This document shows positions 1-10,884 of a DNA stretch of 64,000 nucleotides, piece after piece. The DNA comes from Mantis religiosa. Lineage: Eukaryota; Arthropoda; Insecta; Mantodea; Mantidae. Under the pieces are notes generated by a model that did not search any database, was not told the origin of the DNA, and saw nothing but the letters and a program-made list of their open reading frames with translations. The position numbers and the translations under genes were made by a program. The stretch's first letter is position 1, and every line of letters begins with the position of its first letter. The stretch is taken from assembly GCA_030765055.1 (NCBI GenBank), contig CM060955.1, positions 100,190,024 through 100,254,023 on the forward strand, given 5' to 3'.

Positions 1-866
1 TGTAGTGTGTTGGAGCAAACAGATGTATGCGAAATCTAGAGTTGATCAAGAAGCAATGCTTGGTTCAGTAAAAGATTGACCATTATAAAGAGTTACGTTT
101 ATAAGTGGAACTAACAAGGAGTTAAGCCAGGAATACCAATATGTGACACGTGGTGTGCCTCTCCTCCGTGTGTAGCGAATAGTCGGACTTTACGGCGACA
201 TAGTGCTAGAGTCTTTGGACGGTAGGCAAAAGGGCATGAGTTAAATCTCGTGTTCACTCCAGTAGCAACTTTCTGTCTATCGTAATTTCATGGTCATTTA
301 TTGATATTGTTTTAATATTATGTTAAACTTAGTGTCAATTAGTATTTTGCACTAAGCCAGTAGCCAATAATGTTTCGTAATAATGAAATGATGGCCTCTT
401 TAGCACATTAAAATGTCATCTATTGGAAAGTCGATTATTTTAATACGTATCAGTTTATTAAAACGCTGGCTTTATCGTTTTCTCCTTCCACTTGTACAAA
501 CAAATTTTGACATAATTGAACTAGACTAATTGTATTTGTAACGGGAATTTGTTGGACTATTCGTAGTTAATTCTGATTTCTTTCTTGGATCCTCTTGTAC
601 AAGGCATCCACGCCAACATCAGCTCCAAAATTATGTTCATACGTTCACTTCCATGATTATTTTGAAGTATAAATCGAATTCTAAATAAGTCATGAGACAT
701 ATGTGTTTCAAGGCGTGGTTCGGAATAAAGAAGTCAAAAAATTCTATAATTGGTTATATTTATATTGATTCGAACTACAACTTAAAACGTTTTTGTTCTT
801 GCAGCGGTATACATCACATTCGTCGTTACAACAAAAATCTCTTTCTCTTTATAACAAGATAATTAA
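1..866. other. AT-rich non-coding DNA, nothing recognised
   Basis: Both strands have frequent stops and no motif, tRNA-like box pair or repeat that I can match to anything else in the window. I see no gene here. Confidence 0.6.
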
Positions 867-985
867 CTTATCGTAATGTAACAAAACTGAAGAACATATC
901 TGTCTCTTAAAGATTATTATTGACTTCTCGTAATGTAACAAAACTGAAGAACATATCTGTCTCTTAAAGATTATTAACTTCTCGT
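867..985. repeat. Tandem duplication of a 54-57 bp unit
   Basis: A unit beginning 'cttatcgtaatgtaacaaaa' at 867 is repeated almost perfectly from 924. The second copy differs by c for a near its start and is about 3 bp shorter, and a third start ('cttctcgt') begins at 978. The near-identity points to a recent local duplication. The 61-residue minus-strand open frame across it, with a repeated peptide, is a by-product of the duplication and not a gene. Confidence 0.8.
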
Positions 986-1010
986 CACTATCGTTACGTC
1001 TACTTAATTT

Positions 1011-1087
1011 TGTGATTGGCCGATCCAATGGCACGTCACCACATTACGTCATATTACGTCATATCATTACTACTTCGGCCAATCACA
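1011..1087. promoter_or_regulatory. CCAAT-containing inverted repeat around ACGTCA half-sites
   Basis: A perfect 13-bp inverted repeat is formed by 'tgtgattggccga' (1011-1023) and 'tcggccaatcaca' (1075-1087). Each arm contains a CCAAT box in opposite orientation. The 51 bp between them carry another CCAAT ('tccaatgg') and three ACGTCA motifs, two of them in a direct duplication of 'attacgtcat' at 1043-1063. CCAAT boxes bind NF-Y and ACGTCA is the CRE half-site of ATF/CREB factors (family knowledge). That this is a promoter or enhancer is inference, because no gene is visible next to it. It could also be the end of a decayed inverted-repeat transposon. Confidence 0.35.
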
Positions 1088-2583
1088 CAACTACATATAT
1101 TTTTATACATTCGTAATGCCTTCATAATTCCTCCTAACATAACCCAAAAATACTGTTACATATTGCAAACGCAACATAAGCTTAATAATCACTAAGAGAT
1201 TCAGAAAATCACATAGCAGCGTGGCAGTGTAGAACCTATTCAAGAGGAAAATAACACCAAAACTGACCCTGGAGTTGACAGTGAATATTTAATGAAGTAA
1301 TGTTCCCGGTTGAAAATTTATTGCAAGAGTAGTGAAATTTAAATTTAGTACATGGTACAGGACATTTCTGTGCTGATGTTTCCTATCAACATATGTGTTT
1401 TATGTGTTAAGTGCAAAGTTTATCATATTTGATATGGATTTTATCAATACCTATTTTAAGTTTCTAGCATCTATTGTGCCGAGCACTAGTGGTGTTCTTG
1501 AGCAGCCTTTCCCACCTTTTGAATGGCGGAGTCTTCTTTGGCAGAATTCATATGACGAAGCCTCTTAGGTTTCACCAAAAAGGGGAAGAGGGAAATGCAA
1601 TCTAATAAATAGTAAAACATCAAGCCGTTAATCTTAATTTGTTCATGTTATTTGATTCTTTCACTTGCATAAAACTTTTTACTTAATTTAGAAACAACTA
1701 ATTGTGCTATTACTCATTGAAATGTAGGTTATTTTAATACGTTTTGTCATCAACCGCACTCCTTAATTAATTCTTCCAGACTTTCTGAAGCATAGCTTAA
1801 ACCCTCCAGAGAACCGAACCACGGTTTCCGAATTCTTGAATTCAGACCACAAAATCTTGCTATTATCACAGATTTTTCAGTATAATAGGAGTATAGGCTA
1901 TAGTATAGGAGTATAGTATACCTAATTTTCCAAGGAAATTATCAAAAAATGAAGATCGAGTCACGTGTAAAATGTTCCAAGCGTTGAAAATTTGAAAAGT
2001 TGAATCTTTTAAATGTTGGATACTAATGCTCGAATGCAACCAAATATCAGTTTGAGTAACACTGAACTTTTCATAACAAAATTAGTGAGCTCTGTAGCCT
2101 TTTCATCTGCCAAATAATTGTGTATTAAGGTAGTGTTACAGCCCTAAACGCAAAACTAAAGTCGATAAAAAAAAATTCTTTTAAATTTCGTCTACGTTCT
2201 CCAAAGAAAATTTATTTTAAAAAGTCTTATTCCAAAAGTATGCCAAAATTATATAATGGGAAGCATGTTAAACTGGCAAAAACTGCCCGTGTGATAGATT
2301 CTGACTTACTGAACCTTCCGATACCAGGAAGTGTGAATCTATGTATCTTTCTTACTGAAAACTAATAAAATAGAAAGTTCAATATCTACATTCAACGAGT
2401 TAGTACAAGTACAAATATCACCGTAAATATGACTGCAAGGGAGGTATGGGTGTAAATGAAACATAACAGTTGTTTCATTGATATATTTTTTCTTCCACTT
2501 TCGTTCATTTTTACATAACTTTAAAGAAAGCTCATTTTATACCCACCTTATGTTAATAGTTTCATTAATATTTCATTGAAGAT
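1088..2583. other. AT-rich non-coding DNA
   Basis: No gene or classified repeat is recognised. The only local structure is a short imperfect duplication of a 'tataggagtata' motif at about 1884-1921. All reading frames are broken. Confidence 0.55.
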
Positions 2584-2834
2584 TCCCCTCGGTAGCGTGG
2601 TGGTAGAGAGTCTGCCTCACGTTCAAGAGGTCCCTAGTTCGAATCTCGGTCAGGGTGAGTTACCTGGATAAGGTTTTTCCGGGGTTTTCCCTTATCCTTC
2701 AAAACGAATGTCGGTTAACTCTAAGCTCTAGGGGCCCTGGGCACATTTGAGCATCATTTCACCCATTCCATTCATCGTCCGATATGACTTAACGTTGGAG
2801 GACGTAAACTTACCAAAAAAAAAAAAAAAAAAAA
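2584..2834 (+). repeat. SINE-A copy 1 (tRNA-derived), full length
   Basis: The copy starts with 'cccctcggtagcgtggtggt' (box A region) and continues through a box B ('ggtccctagttcgaatctcg') about 45 bp later. The family body follows: 'gagttacctggataagg', a pyrimidine-rich 'ttttccggggttttccctta' segment and 'cattcatcgtccgatatgac'. It ends at 'ggaggacgtaaa' with a poly-A run of 15. Boxes A and B are the internal RNA polymerase III promoter that tRNA-derived SINEs carry. It faces copy 2 tail to tail, 50 bp away. Confidence 0.9.
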
Positions 2835-2884
2835 GTTCCAAGATTTCAAGAAACTATGCACCCTCAATTTTTTGTGTGCAAAAT

Positions 2885-3051
2885 ACGTCCTCCAACGTTG
2901 TCATATCGAACGATGAGTGGAATGGATAAAATGATGCTCAAATGAGCCCAGGGCCCCTAGAGCTTAGAGCTACCCGACATGAGATTCGAACTCGGGACCT
3001 GTTGAACGTGAGGCAGACACGCTACCATCCACGCTATCGATGCGGGCGTAA
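2885..3051 (-). repeat. SINE-A copy 2, internally deleted
   Basis: Reverse-complement copy of the same SINE. The tail ('acgtcctccaacgtt') is at 2885 and the head ('gcatcgatagcgtgg' on the minus strand) lies near 3048. About 60 bp of the central body, from after box B to just before 'atgtcgggtagctc', is missing. The first 60 bp of the 68-residue plus-strand frame from 2942 is antisense SINE sequence and not a gene. Confidence 0.85.
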
Positions 3052-4838
3052 AATTTTGATCTTCTCAAAAACTGCTCTAACGATTTTGTATGAAATAGTA
3101 TATTTTAAATATATTTTCATGATTAAAGGAACGTATATTCTGACTTAACTGCGGAAAGCCTGCAAAGTTTTCTTCATTCTAAATGACTTATGCATAAACA
3201 GTAATGCACACAATTTACTTTTTTGAGCTGAGTGATTGTTTTCCCACATTTCTCTGTACTTAGAAGGAAATATGTAGTAACACAATTTGTGTAATCGTTT
3301 ATCTGGATTACCATAGTATAAACCAAAGAACAAGTGTTTGTAAGATGATTTTTGCAAGGATAGAGAAAGATATGTGTGTACAACACATTAGTAATTTTTC
3401 TTTCAAAAGTTGGACAAAAATACTATATTGAATATAATTAAACTAACAGAAATGCAGGATAAGTTTATTTTTGAGATTATGTGGCTATATAAATGGAAAC
3501 ACATTTCTGGCAGGTTCCTAGGGTTTAAACTGACAAGGTAAACACCGACATAAAAGCTGCTAAACCCATTTTGAGATTTAGAGGTAGGGGAGGGATTGAA
3601 ACGTATATCGTTGATGTTGAGGTTATAATGCTCTAAGTTTGGCAAACCTCTGGGATGGGTCGTTGGCCATTTGTAGGTTACATCTCAAGTGTAATGAGTT
3701 TAGAAACCCGATCCGAAGGGTCACCGGCACAAAAAAGGGAGGAGAAATCAGGTTTGCCTTGTAATCTTTTTTATCTTGTATTGGGGAAAGACTGACACGT
3801 TTTTTATGGGGGGTGTTGAGTGCTGCCACGCGACTCCCAAGGTTCACCGCCTCCTGTTTCACTTTTTTTATTGCCCTTCTCTTTCCTTCCCTCCTCTCTC
3901 GTTCGATTCTCCCAAGTGTGAAACAGGGATGTGAAAATACCTCACCTTACTTCCGGGCCAGTTTTTGTTTTTGGTTGTCAAGTAACCTGGTTACTGTGAG
4001 AAACCTGAACCAAGAGTTAAGTGACGCAGCATTCCAAAACCAGCACTTAAATCTATGTATATATCTATATTAATATTGTGTGTGGGCGTATATGTGTGTG
4101 ATCTCATAAACCTGAACCAGTTAAAAAGCCCTATACTTTCTTATGAGCAAAAGATATAAAATATGTTTGAATGTCAATTTATAAGTTATTGGATTCACAA
4201 AGTCTATGTAGTAGATTAGGACCACATTGGAGTTGTGAATTACGTACGCACTAAAAATATCATGCAAGTGTAATGAGAAAAGGGCTTAAGTGACAATCAA
4301 ATCTTGTCAAAGCTTTAAAATCCCATTCTGTTGGTAAGGGCAGGAATGAAAAGCCGACTGACTTTTTGGTATTTAAGAATACCCATTTGTGAAAAATCTC
4401 AACTCTAAAATTGTGCCTGAATAGACTCGTCTTTAACAGAATTATTGTAATATTAACAATAGTTCACAAATTAATTTTCAGACCTATGTGCAAAATAGCT
4501 ATTGTGATATTAATATATTTATAGTGTTTTATTGTCATTTAATTAAACCATTCCACTCGATGCAATTTTAATTGTAGAAAAATAGTACTTTGTAGTTTCA
4601 AATACATTATTAGTAATTTTGAGATAAAATTTTAATCTGACCCTTGATTTAGTATAAAAAATATATTCGATTCTCATTTAATTAATTTTTAATATTTGTT
4701 AGTGAAATATGATCTTTTTATATAATTGTACAAACACTGGTGATATAAAAAATCATATCATCAATTTCCTCTGGTACTGTTTTTATCCAAGCACTAATTT
4801 TCAAGCTTCTATTTTGAAAACTGCATCATGGGTAGCAA
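3052..4838. other. Non-coding DNA with short unsupported frames
   Basis: Frames of 70-86 codons occur on both strands (for example 3403-3645 minus and 3813-4073 plus). They have skewed composition, overlap each other and show no recognisable domain, so I do not call them. A pyrimidine-rich patch at about 3855-3915 explains the 86-codon frame. Confidence 0.5.
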
Positions 4839-4866
4839 TTTATATCACCAAACTAGGTGATATAAA
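4839..4866. other. Perfect 11-bp palindromic hairpin
   Basis: The arm 'tttatatcacc' (4839-4849) pairs perfectly with 'ggtgatataaa' (4856-4866) across a 6-nt loop. A further copy of 'ggtgatataaa' lies at about 4739. There is no gene context. It could be a protein-binding palindrome or simply an AT-rich chance hairpin. Confidence 0.5.
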
Positions 4867-5146
4867 AGCACCACGGCAACTTACAGTCAGCCATTTAAAT
4901 AGTCACATGACACAGTTTAAAGGGCGGCATGGCATTAGAAGTAATAGGAAATTGAAGTACACAAGGATTACTCTATTTAATTAGGTAAAAAAATTGTCAT
5001 TTTTTGCACTTTTGACCAATTTTCACAGATGAGTATTCCTAAGAGAAATAAGTATTAAAAAATTGGAATTATAAAACAATAGTTCAGAAAGAAACGGAAA
5101 TCGCGTGCTTTAACCTGATATACATTTTTAAGTAGTACCTAAGATT

Positions 5147-5215
5147 TTGTCTTTCCCTTACGCAATCCAAAAGTCATTCACACTGAAAAGGGCTATTCCA
5201 GGAAAGGTCTATATT
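5147..5215. repeat. Unclassified dispersed repeat, copy 1
   Basis: The segment 'ttttgtctttcccttacgca ... cattcacactgaaaagggctatt' resembles 62941-63013 ('ttttgtctatctcttacgca ... cattcatagtaaaaggctatt') in the same order and orientation. The family and its ends are unknown. The surrounding DNA from 4867 to 5497 holds nothing else that I recognise. Confidence 0.45.
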
Positions 5216-5497
5216 ATCTCGGTTGTCGTAAGGGAAATTGGTACACTCTGCCTTCTTTACTTTTTCTTCTTCTCTTCAGAGAGTATATGGCATCTCATAC
5301 ATAATAAAAATAATAAAAAAAATTTTCTCAAACTTTTAGTAGATCCTATACTGAAGTTTGAAAGTATTAGATGCTTAAAACATAAGAAATATTAATCAGC
5401 TGTACTTATAACAAGCGGTAAGAATATTATTTTCTTTGCAAAAATGGATTCGGAGGGAAGCAACACGAATTTTGAAATAATAGCTTACAGAAAAATT

Positions 5498-5519
5498 AAA
5501 AAAAAAAAAAAAAAAAAAA
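5498..5519. repeat. Poly-A run of 22
   Basis: A homopolymer of A that could be the tail of a plus-strand retroposed sequence. The DNA upstream of it matches no family in the window, so the source is unknown. Confidence 0.7.
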
Positions 5520-6254
5520 CTCCTATACGTTAGTGTAGCGTCATCCATATTTAGAAACATCTAGTCAATAGGATCTGTCTGTTTTCAGTGTATCTGAAAA
5601 TGAAAATTGTGAAACGTACTGCTGCAACCGAATACTAAGACTACCTTTTACGTACAGCATTTCGGTATGTACATGAATCACTCAACACCTATTTAAGCAT
5701 TACCTGGCACTTCTGAACCGAACTGAAGGAACAGGAATAACTCGAACAGGTACAGAGGAAAGAAGAGCTGTTTATTATCGTAACATAAACTATTTGCTGA
5801 TCTGTTTATTACGGGGAGGCCAGCTTACTGGATTTCCGCTGAAGAATTAACGCTAAACATTTACTAGTCGTGTTGAGTTCAAGTACATAGTGCAATACTT
5901 TGACTTCGAAATCTCTTTCCTACGAGTTTCGTGCATATGTTTATATTGTAGCGAACACGTAAATTAATTTAAGGTTACAGGATAAGCAGAAGGCTTCTCT
6001 TATCTTAAACAGTCATGTTGTTTGCCACACAAAAAAATTGCATAAAATATGGTCAAATGTATAAAATATGTACTGATAACTAAGTTGTGCAAAACATTTA
6101 ATTACATAAAACACATATGTTTACCTAAAAATCCGTTCCCTATTCATAACCAACTATTCTTTTTTGAATTCTGGTTTTTACAGGTGAAAAAACGCACTTA
6201 TAATCCTTTAGGGGGAATCAATGAGTTTTAAAATATGTATTTCCGGTGAATCTC
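5520..6254. other. Non-coding DNA, nothing recognised
   Basis: No tRNA-like boxes, transposase or reverse-transcriptase motifs and no open frame beyond 60 codons. The 60-codon frame at 6049-6231 has no recognisable features. Confidence 0.5.
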
Positions 6255-6335
6255 GTATCGAAATTTAGGGTGGAGTACAATACTTACTCCGTTTACTATA
6301 AAACGTAGTGGAAAGAAGTAATAGTATGACTATGG
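6255..6335. repeat. Unclassified dispersed repeat, copy 1 (pair with 44620-44700)
   Basis: 'gtacaatacttactccgttt ... cgtagtggaaagaagta' aligns with 'atgcaatacttctcttacta ... tgtagtggagagaata' near 44640-44690. Similarity extends upstream through a 'tcgtatcgaaattt'/'tgcatcgaatattt' block. Divergence is high, so this is an old repeat of unknown class. Confidence 0.4.
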
Positions 6336-6949
6336 CATCGCTTTATCGTACAAAAGGTGCAAAAGGAAATCGAAAATTTGTTTAGATAATCAGGAAGTAC
6401 TAGAATATTATACCTTTTTATCAATAGTTTGAGAATGTCTTGTGAATGGAACACATAAGATACTTTGTTTTATTGAATGAATTATATATCCTTACAATGG
6501 TTTATGTTCAATGTTTCCTGACGGAGAAAGGCAGTTTCGGCACGTATAATATGTGTGAAGCCGTATAAACACGGACGTTAACAATGAGCTTGTTGAAAAA
6601 GGGCAGGATCCTTGACACTAGAGCAGCATTGATTCCGTTCAATAATCCCTCAAAGTGATGGAGGGAGGGACGAACGAACGAACCTCCATTCGTCTCAATT
6701 AGAGTGGGGTGCCTGCCCAGTCCATTGAGATCTTCCCTCGCGGGCGGCGCCGCGCTACGTACGTACTGCTTTCTACTTGAATCGATATCGCTTGCTCTTG
6801 TTTCCTTTGTTGCTACCCTCACGTTAAATTGGCGTTTTTCAATAAACTTTGATGATAAATATTGATACCTATTCTTCACCCAGCAAACTGTAGCGGTTGG
6901 AATGAAAACATGGGGGACATTCTTAAGCAGATTTTTACTATCTCTATTA
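6336..6949. other. Non-coding DNA with a CpG-rich patch
   Basis: A GC- and CpG-richer patch lies at about 6640-6790 ('cgggcggcgccgcgc', 'acgaacgaacgaac'). A 123-codon minus-strand frame (6508-6879) crosses it and ends in a basic 'PKLPFSVRKH'. I recognise no domain, and no splice or initiation context supports it, so it remains an unassigned open frame. It might be a translated unidentified repeat. Confidence 0.4.
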
Positions 6950-7345
6950 ACTTATGGTAACCGCGGTAACGTGTGAGGTCCATATTTCAGAGATCTTGGG
7001 TTTGAATCCCGTCAACAGCTCACCTTGATATTGTTTTTTCCGAGGTTTTCCCTGGGTGGCAGGCGAAGTCTCCTCTACTGCGATTTTCTTTCCATCCATG
7101 CCGTTTCTTTCTCATATTTCAGGTGTGATATGTTTCGTGGCGTTATGTGGTGCCAAGCAGATGGTGTGGGTGCTTGCTCAAAGTGGAACTAGAGATCTAT
7201 TTGGTAGAAGGGTGTTTCATTGCCCTCCATAGGCGGCTCCAGCAGTGAGACGAGTCTTCGAGCCTGGAATGCGCATCTCTATGGTCTGTCCTGTAACCTC
7301 CCGCGCTTCCTTGACTCCATCCCTTGCTCCTTGGAGATGACGGTT
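6950..7345 (+). repeat. Degenerate SINE-like repeat with box B
   Basis: 'gggtttgaatcccgtcaac' at about 6999-7017 matches a tRNA-type box B, preceded by 'ggtaaccgcggtaacg' as a weak box A region. A pyrimidine-rich 'ttttttccgaggttttccc' body follows, as in the other SINE families. A GC-richer 3' part runs to about 7340. There is no poly-A tail or target duplication. It may be an old relative of SINE-B or an independent family. Confidence 0.45.
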
Positions 7346-7491
7346 ACAATATATCTATGTAGATCGCAGTGTTGAAGGCTTATGTCAGCGAAAAATTCGA
7401 TATATCAAGTATTTCTGGAAATAGTTGTGTGCGCATGTGAGCAGCAAAAATCGAAAGCTATGGGTGTGTTAGTACTTAGTGATTAATTTAA

Positions 7492-8041
7492 CCGAGCGGG
7501 ATAGCTCAGGCGGCTTCCTCTGTGGCCCGCATTGGGGAGGCCCGGCTTCGATTCCCGTGACCGATCTACCTGACCCATGATTTTTTCGGAGGGTTTCCTT
7601 GATCATCAGGGGATTGCTAGGTAGACTAATTACATCCCCCGTATTTCCTGCCCATCCATGTCCTCTACACTGTCATTTCATATCATCTCTCATCTGGTGA
7701 TCTCTTTCAGTGTAGTAGTGCTGGCGGGTGTCTCGGCTGTGCATGGCAGGATGATATACTGTGAGTGAAACGTCCTCCTGCGGTAGGAAAGTCTCCGATC
7801 TCCAAGCCCGTTCTGTTGAGCCGTTTTCCGGACCACAGTAGCTGCCGGTTGGGCTGGTCTGCCGGGGAGTTTCCTAGTGGAAATGATGGATCTGACCTTC
7901 TGCAATGTCATGGCTCCTTGGAACGGCCGCCTTCTGACTCCTCTCGTCTCATCCTTCCTGTTGGATATGCCCCACTTGGGGACATAGGTACAATAGATCA
8001 AGATTAGTCGCAGTGCCGTACCCTCTCCGTACCGTAATCCA
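7492..8041 (+). repeat. SINE-B copy 1, about 550 bp, full length
   Basis: It begins 'ccgagcgggatagctcaggc' (box A 'tagctcaggcgg') and has box B 'ggcttcgattcccgtgacc' about 45 bp on. A long body follows ('tacctgacccatg', 'atcatctctcatctgg', 'ggtgtctcggctgtgcatgg', 'gatgccccacttgggg'), ending in 'ccgtaatcc' with no poly-A. Two other copies (23282-24122 minus and the split 47473-48722 plus) have the same order of blocks and end in short 'aatccta' repeats, which fixes the 3' end. Frames of 66-103 codons inside it (7690-8001, 7765-8007, 7949-8149) are translated SINE. Confidence 0.85.
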
Positions 8042-9412
8042 ACATATCCGACGTGTAATTGTTTTTACAACACAGTTCCGCATTGAGCAAAAGTTGTTTG
8101 GGGGAGGGGGGATAAACAATGCTTTAATCTTTCTTTTATCTCCGTGCAAAGGAGAAGTGAACTAAATAATTTTCAAAGCTAAAAGTAAGCTATAAGGTAA
8201 GCGAGGGGCTAATTCATTGATAAATTCAAATATGAAATATTATTCCTTTATAGCAGCATATCTGGTAAATAGTATACACTAAAAATATTAAGTAAATTTT
8301 ATACATTTTATGCTTTTTTGTATCATCAATTTTAAGTGTCACGGCTATTAAAACGGGCCAGGTACATGTAAGGTTGGCAGTACTTCACTTTATTGTAATA
8401 TCGACCATATGTAATCATTGTGAACTTTACCTTTACGTGAGGTTCGCGGAGAGATGTGGAGAACACACACATGTAACGGCTTCTATTTATGTTAAGATAG
8501 GTCGGTTTGGGAAGTTTCAGGTGTTAACACCGCGGTCGTTGAACTGAGCGAGCCTCGCTAATTGTCCCTTCTCTGGAGTCGAACAAGTGTAGCGGAGAAT
8601 CGAGTGTAGACTGGCAGGGAGCCAAGGAATGGACTTGCAGCACACGCCTCAAATGTGCGCGGGCTCGGTGCCAGAATATCATCTCAGTGTCCACTTCTCT
8701 ACAGACAGCAGTGGTTCATGTCCACAAACCAAACAGATGGTCGTATCTAAATAAACTAATAACTTTCTAATCCTTTTTATGTAGTTGCAGTAAGTAAGGG
8801 GTATATTGTATTACACAAAGAAGTTTGATACCTGTAATTGAACAGCGTAACAGCTCGCACGAAAAGTCGTAAAATACTACACTTGGTGTGGAAGTTCAGC
8901 ATCTTATCAAAATGTAACACTAAGATGTAAAAACCATGTAGTACTTTTTACATTGAACATTTTTACCCTCAAAAATAACCCTTACACTTTATTAAGATAC
9001 CATATATTTAAGTTATTGTCATACCAAATGAAATTTATGCGTTGAATTTTTGGGAATGTCCTCAGAATAGCTTAAGCATAACTAGTAAACCCTTTTGAGA
9101 TAAATAAAATTTTACTGCACAATAATTAATACATTTAGTTTATGTTAAATACAATTTTTGTGAAGTGAATCATTTCTGAGGTATTGCTTGTTATTATTTG
9201 GAATTTTGTAATATGTAGTTGTACTTCTCTCAAATGGAAAGTCGTTATTTATTTTTATGTCTTGGAGATACAAACAGAATGGAAGGTATGGTGATCAGCT
9301 CTTAGAAGACTTAACTGTTGTATGAGCCTATTCTATTCTCCTATTCCCATTGTACCTGTAATACAATATGCAATAACATAATTTCTACAAAAATATCTCA
9401 ATTAGCATGTAC
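8042..9412. other. Non-coding DNA with a GC-richer patch
   Basis: About 8510-8700 is richer in GC and CpG ('caccgcggtcgttgaactga', 'atgtgcgcgggctcggtg') but has no open frame and no repeat partner in the window. The rest is AT-rich with nothing recognised. Confidence 0.5.
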
Positions 9413-9705
9413 AAGAAAGAGCAGGCTGTTTCCGTAGCTCAGTTGGTAGAGCACCTTCCTGCCGTGCGAGTGGTCCCGGGTTGGATTCCCGACTGGGGGT
9501 AGGGAGCTTTCTCCAACCAAGATGATTCCTCATCATCTTCAGAGTCTGGAGGTATGAATGGGAGTGTGAATGGGTGCGTGATCTAATGATTAAAACCCAA
9601 CGAATGCGAGTTAACACCTTCGACATGTTTCAAAGGATAACGGCCGCCGATATGACCATTGGAGTTAAAGGCGGGGTATAAATGGAAAAAAAGAAGAAAG
9701 AGCAG
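9413..9705 (+). repeat. SINE-C copy with 12-bp target-site duplication
   Basis: The tRNA-like head 'tttccgtagctcagttggta' carries box A, and box B is 'ggtcccgggttggattccc'. The body ends in 'gccgatatgaccattggagt' and an A-rich tail. It is bracketed by the exact 12-bp repeat 'aagaaagagcag' at 9413-9424 and 9694-9705, which delimits the element to 9425-9693. The well-preserved duplication suggests a comparatively recent insertion. The 74-codon minus-strand frame across it is antisense SINE. Confidence 0.9.
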
Positions 9706-9880
9706 TGAAAGTAACGTGAATACGCACAACCGTTTTTACTTTCTGAACCTGGAATTGCGATGTTTACATTGAAATTTTTGTTGAGACGTATTGTCAGTAT
9801 CATGAAATTAATGCGGCAATATAATATAATAATAAAGTAATATAATAATAAGAAAATAATTTAATAATATAATATATCAA

Positions 9881-10180
9881 TGGCCGCGCCATGGCTCAGT
9901 GGTTAGACCATTTGGCTCTCACCTAGGCGGCCCAGGTTCGATTCCAGGCGACCGCAAAGGGGGATTTGTGATGGACAACATGGCGGTGGGGTGGGTTTCC
10001 TCCGGGTCCTCCGGTTTCCCCCACCATCATTCCACCAATTGCTCCATCAATCATTCATCTCAGGCGTTAGGACGACCCCTCAACCCTGATGTCATCTCAG
10101 GTAAGATGCTTCGGCTCCCCCGCTCTGAGGGAACCCAAGCGCCTCCTAACGTCAGCATTGACGAGAAAGGGAGAAAAAGT
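9881..10180 (+). repeat. SINE-D copy 1
   Basis: 'ggccgcgccatggctcagtg' starts a tRNA-like head with box A 'tggctcagtggttagacc' and box B 'aggttcgattccaggcgacc'. A GC-rich body with repeated 'atcattc' and 'ccaccatcattcc' blocks follows, then an A-rich end ('gggagaaaaag'). The head is nearly identical to that of the reverse copy at 33070-33402. The 97-codon plus-strand frame inside is not a gene. The AT-rich stretch before it (9706-9880) is low complexity. Confidence 0.85.
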
Positions 10181-10884
10181 AATATAACATAAGTAATATA
10201 AATTTATAATCCTATTCATTCCAACGCTTATTTTAGGAATTTAAAGCTATAGGTTGGGGTTAAATGATTCTAATAGTTTACTATAATTAAATTAACATAT
10301 CTAAGTATGCTTAAGAAAGTTTATATAACCTTGGTACTGCCCTGGATGCCATTAACAACAACCCTTTACGAGCTACGATAATGAAACTTAAAGTCTATTA
10401 ATTTAAATCTTAGGTATCTATTTTATCAAATACTGAGCCATATTCAAACAACTTAAAGTTTAAAACAAAACCAAAACACAGTCACAAAAATGCTTAAGAG
10501 TATAGCTACGCCAAACAAAATTAATGCAAAAAAATGGTTTTTATTTTTAAAATGTCCCTCAGTAAGAATAACCTTCAATACCTGTTATGTAATATTAATA
10601 AACTACGTAGAAAACTTAATTTCAGTCTGTGGTTTATGGTAAATAATTGATATAATTATGTATTTTCAAAACTTGTCTGTTTGTCGTCCAGCTCGATTAT
10701 TATGAAACTTTTCTATGTATCCTAAAGTGTATAGGTTCCAGTTAGGAAATATCCTGTATACTAATTACTTTACATTTGTTATTACTTTAATTTTTCCGAA
10801 AAAATTCTACGTGTAATTCATTTCGTTATGTGGAATATGTAAGCAGTCAAAACAATTTAAAACAATTTTTATAAGGAATCAAAT
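10181..10884. other. AT-rich non-coding DNA
   Basis: No repeat boxes, no coding motif. The last bases may be decayed upstream parts of the LINE that becomes recognisable at about 10890. Confidence 0.5.

Noticed and set aside
6508..6879. 123-residue minus-strand frame as a host gene
   Set aside because: No recognisable domain, no splice or promoter evidence; kept only as an unassigned frame.
9425..9500. Possible tRNA gene
   Set aside because: Boxes A and B are present, but the sequence continues into a SINE body with a target duplication, and there is no proper acceptor stem. The same holds for the heads of SINE-A, B, D and E.
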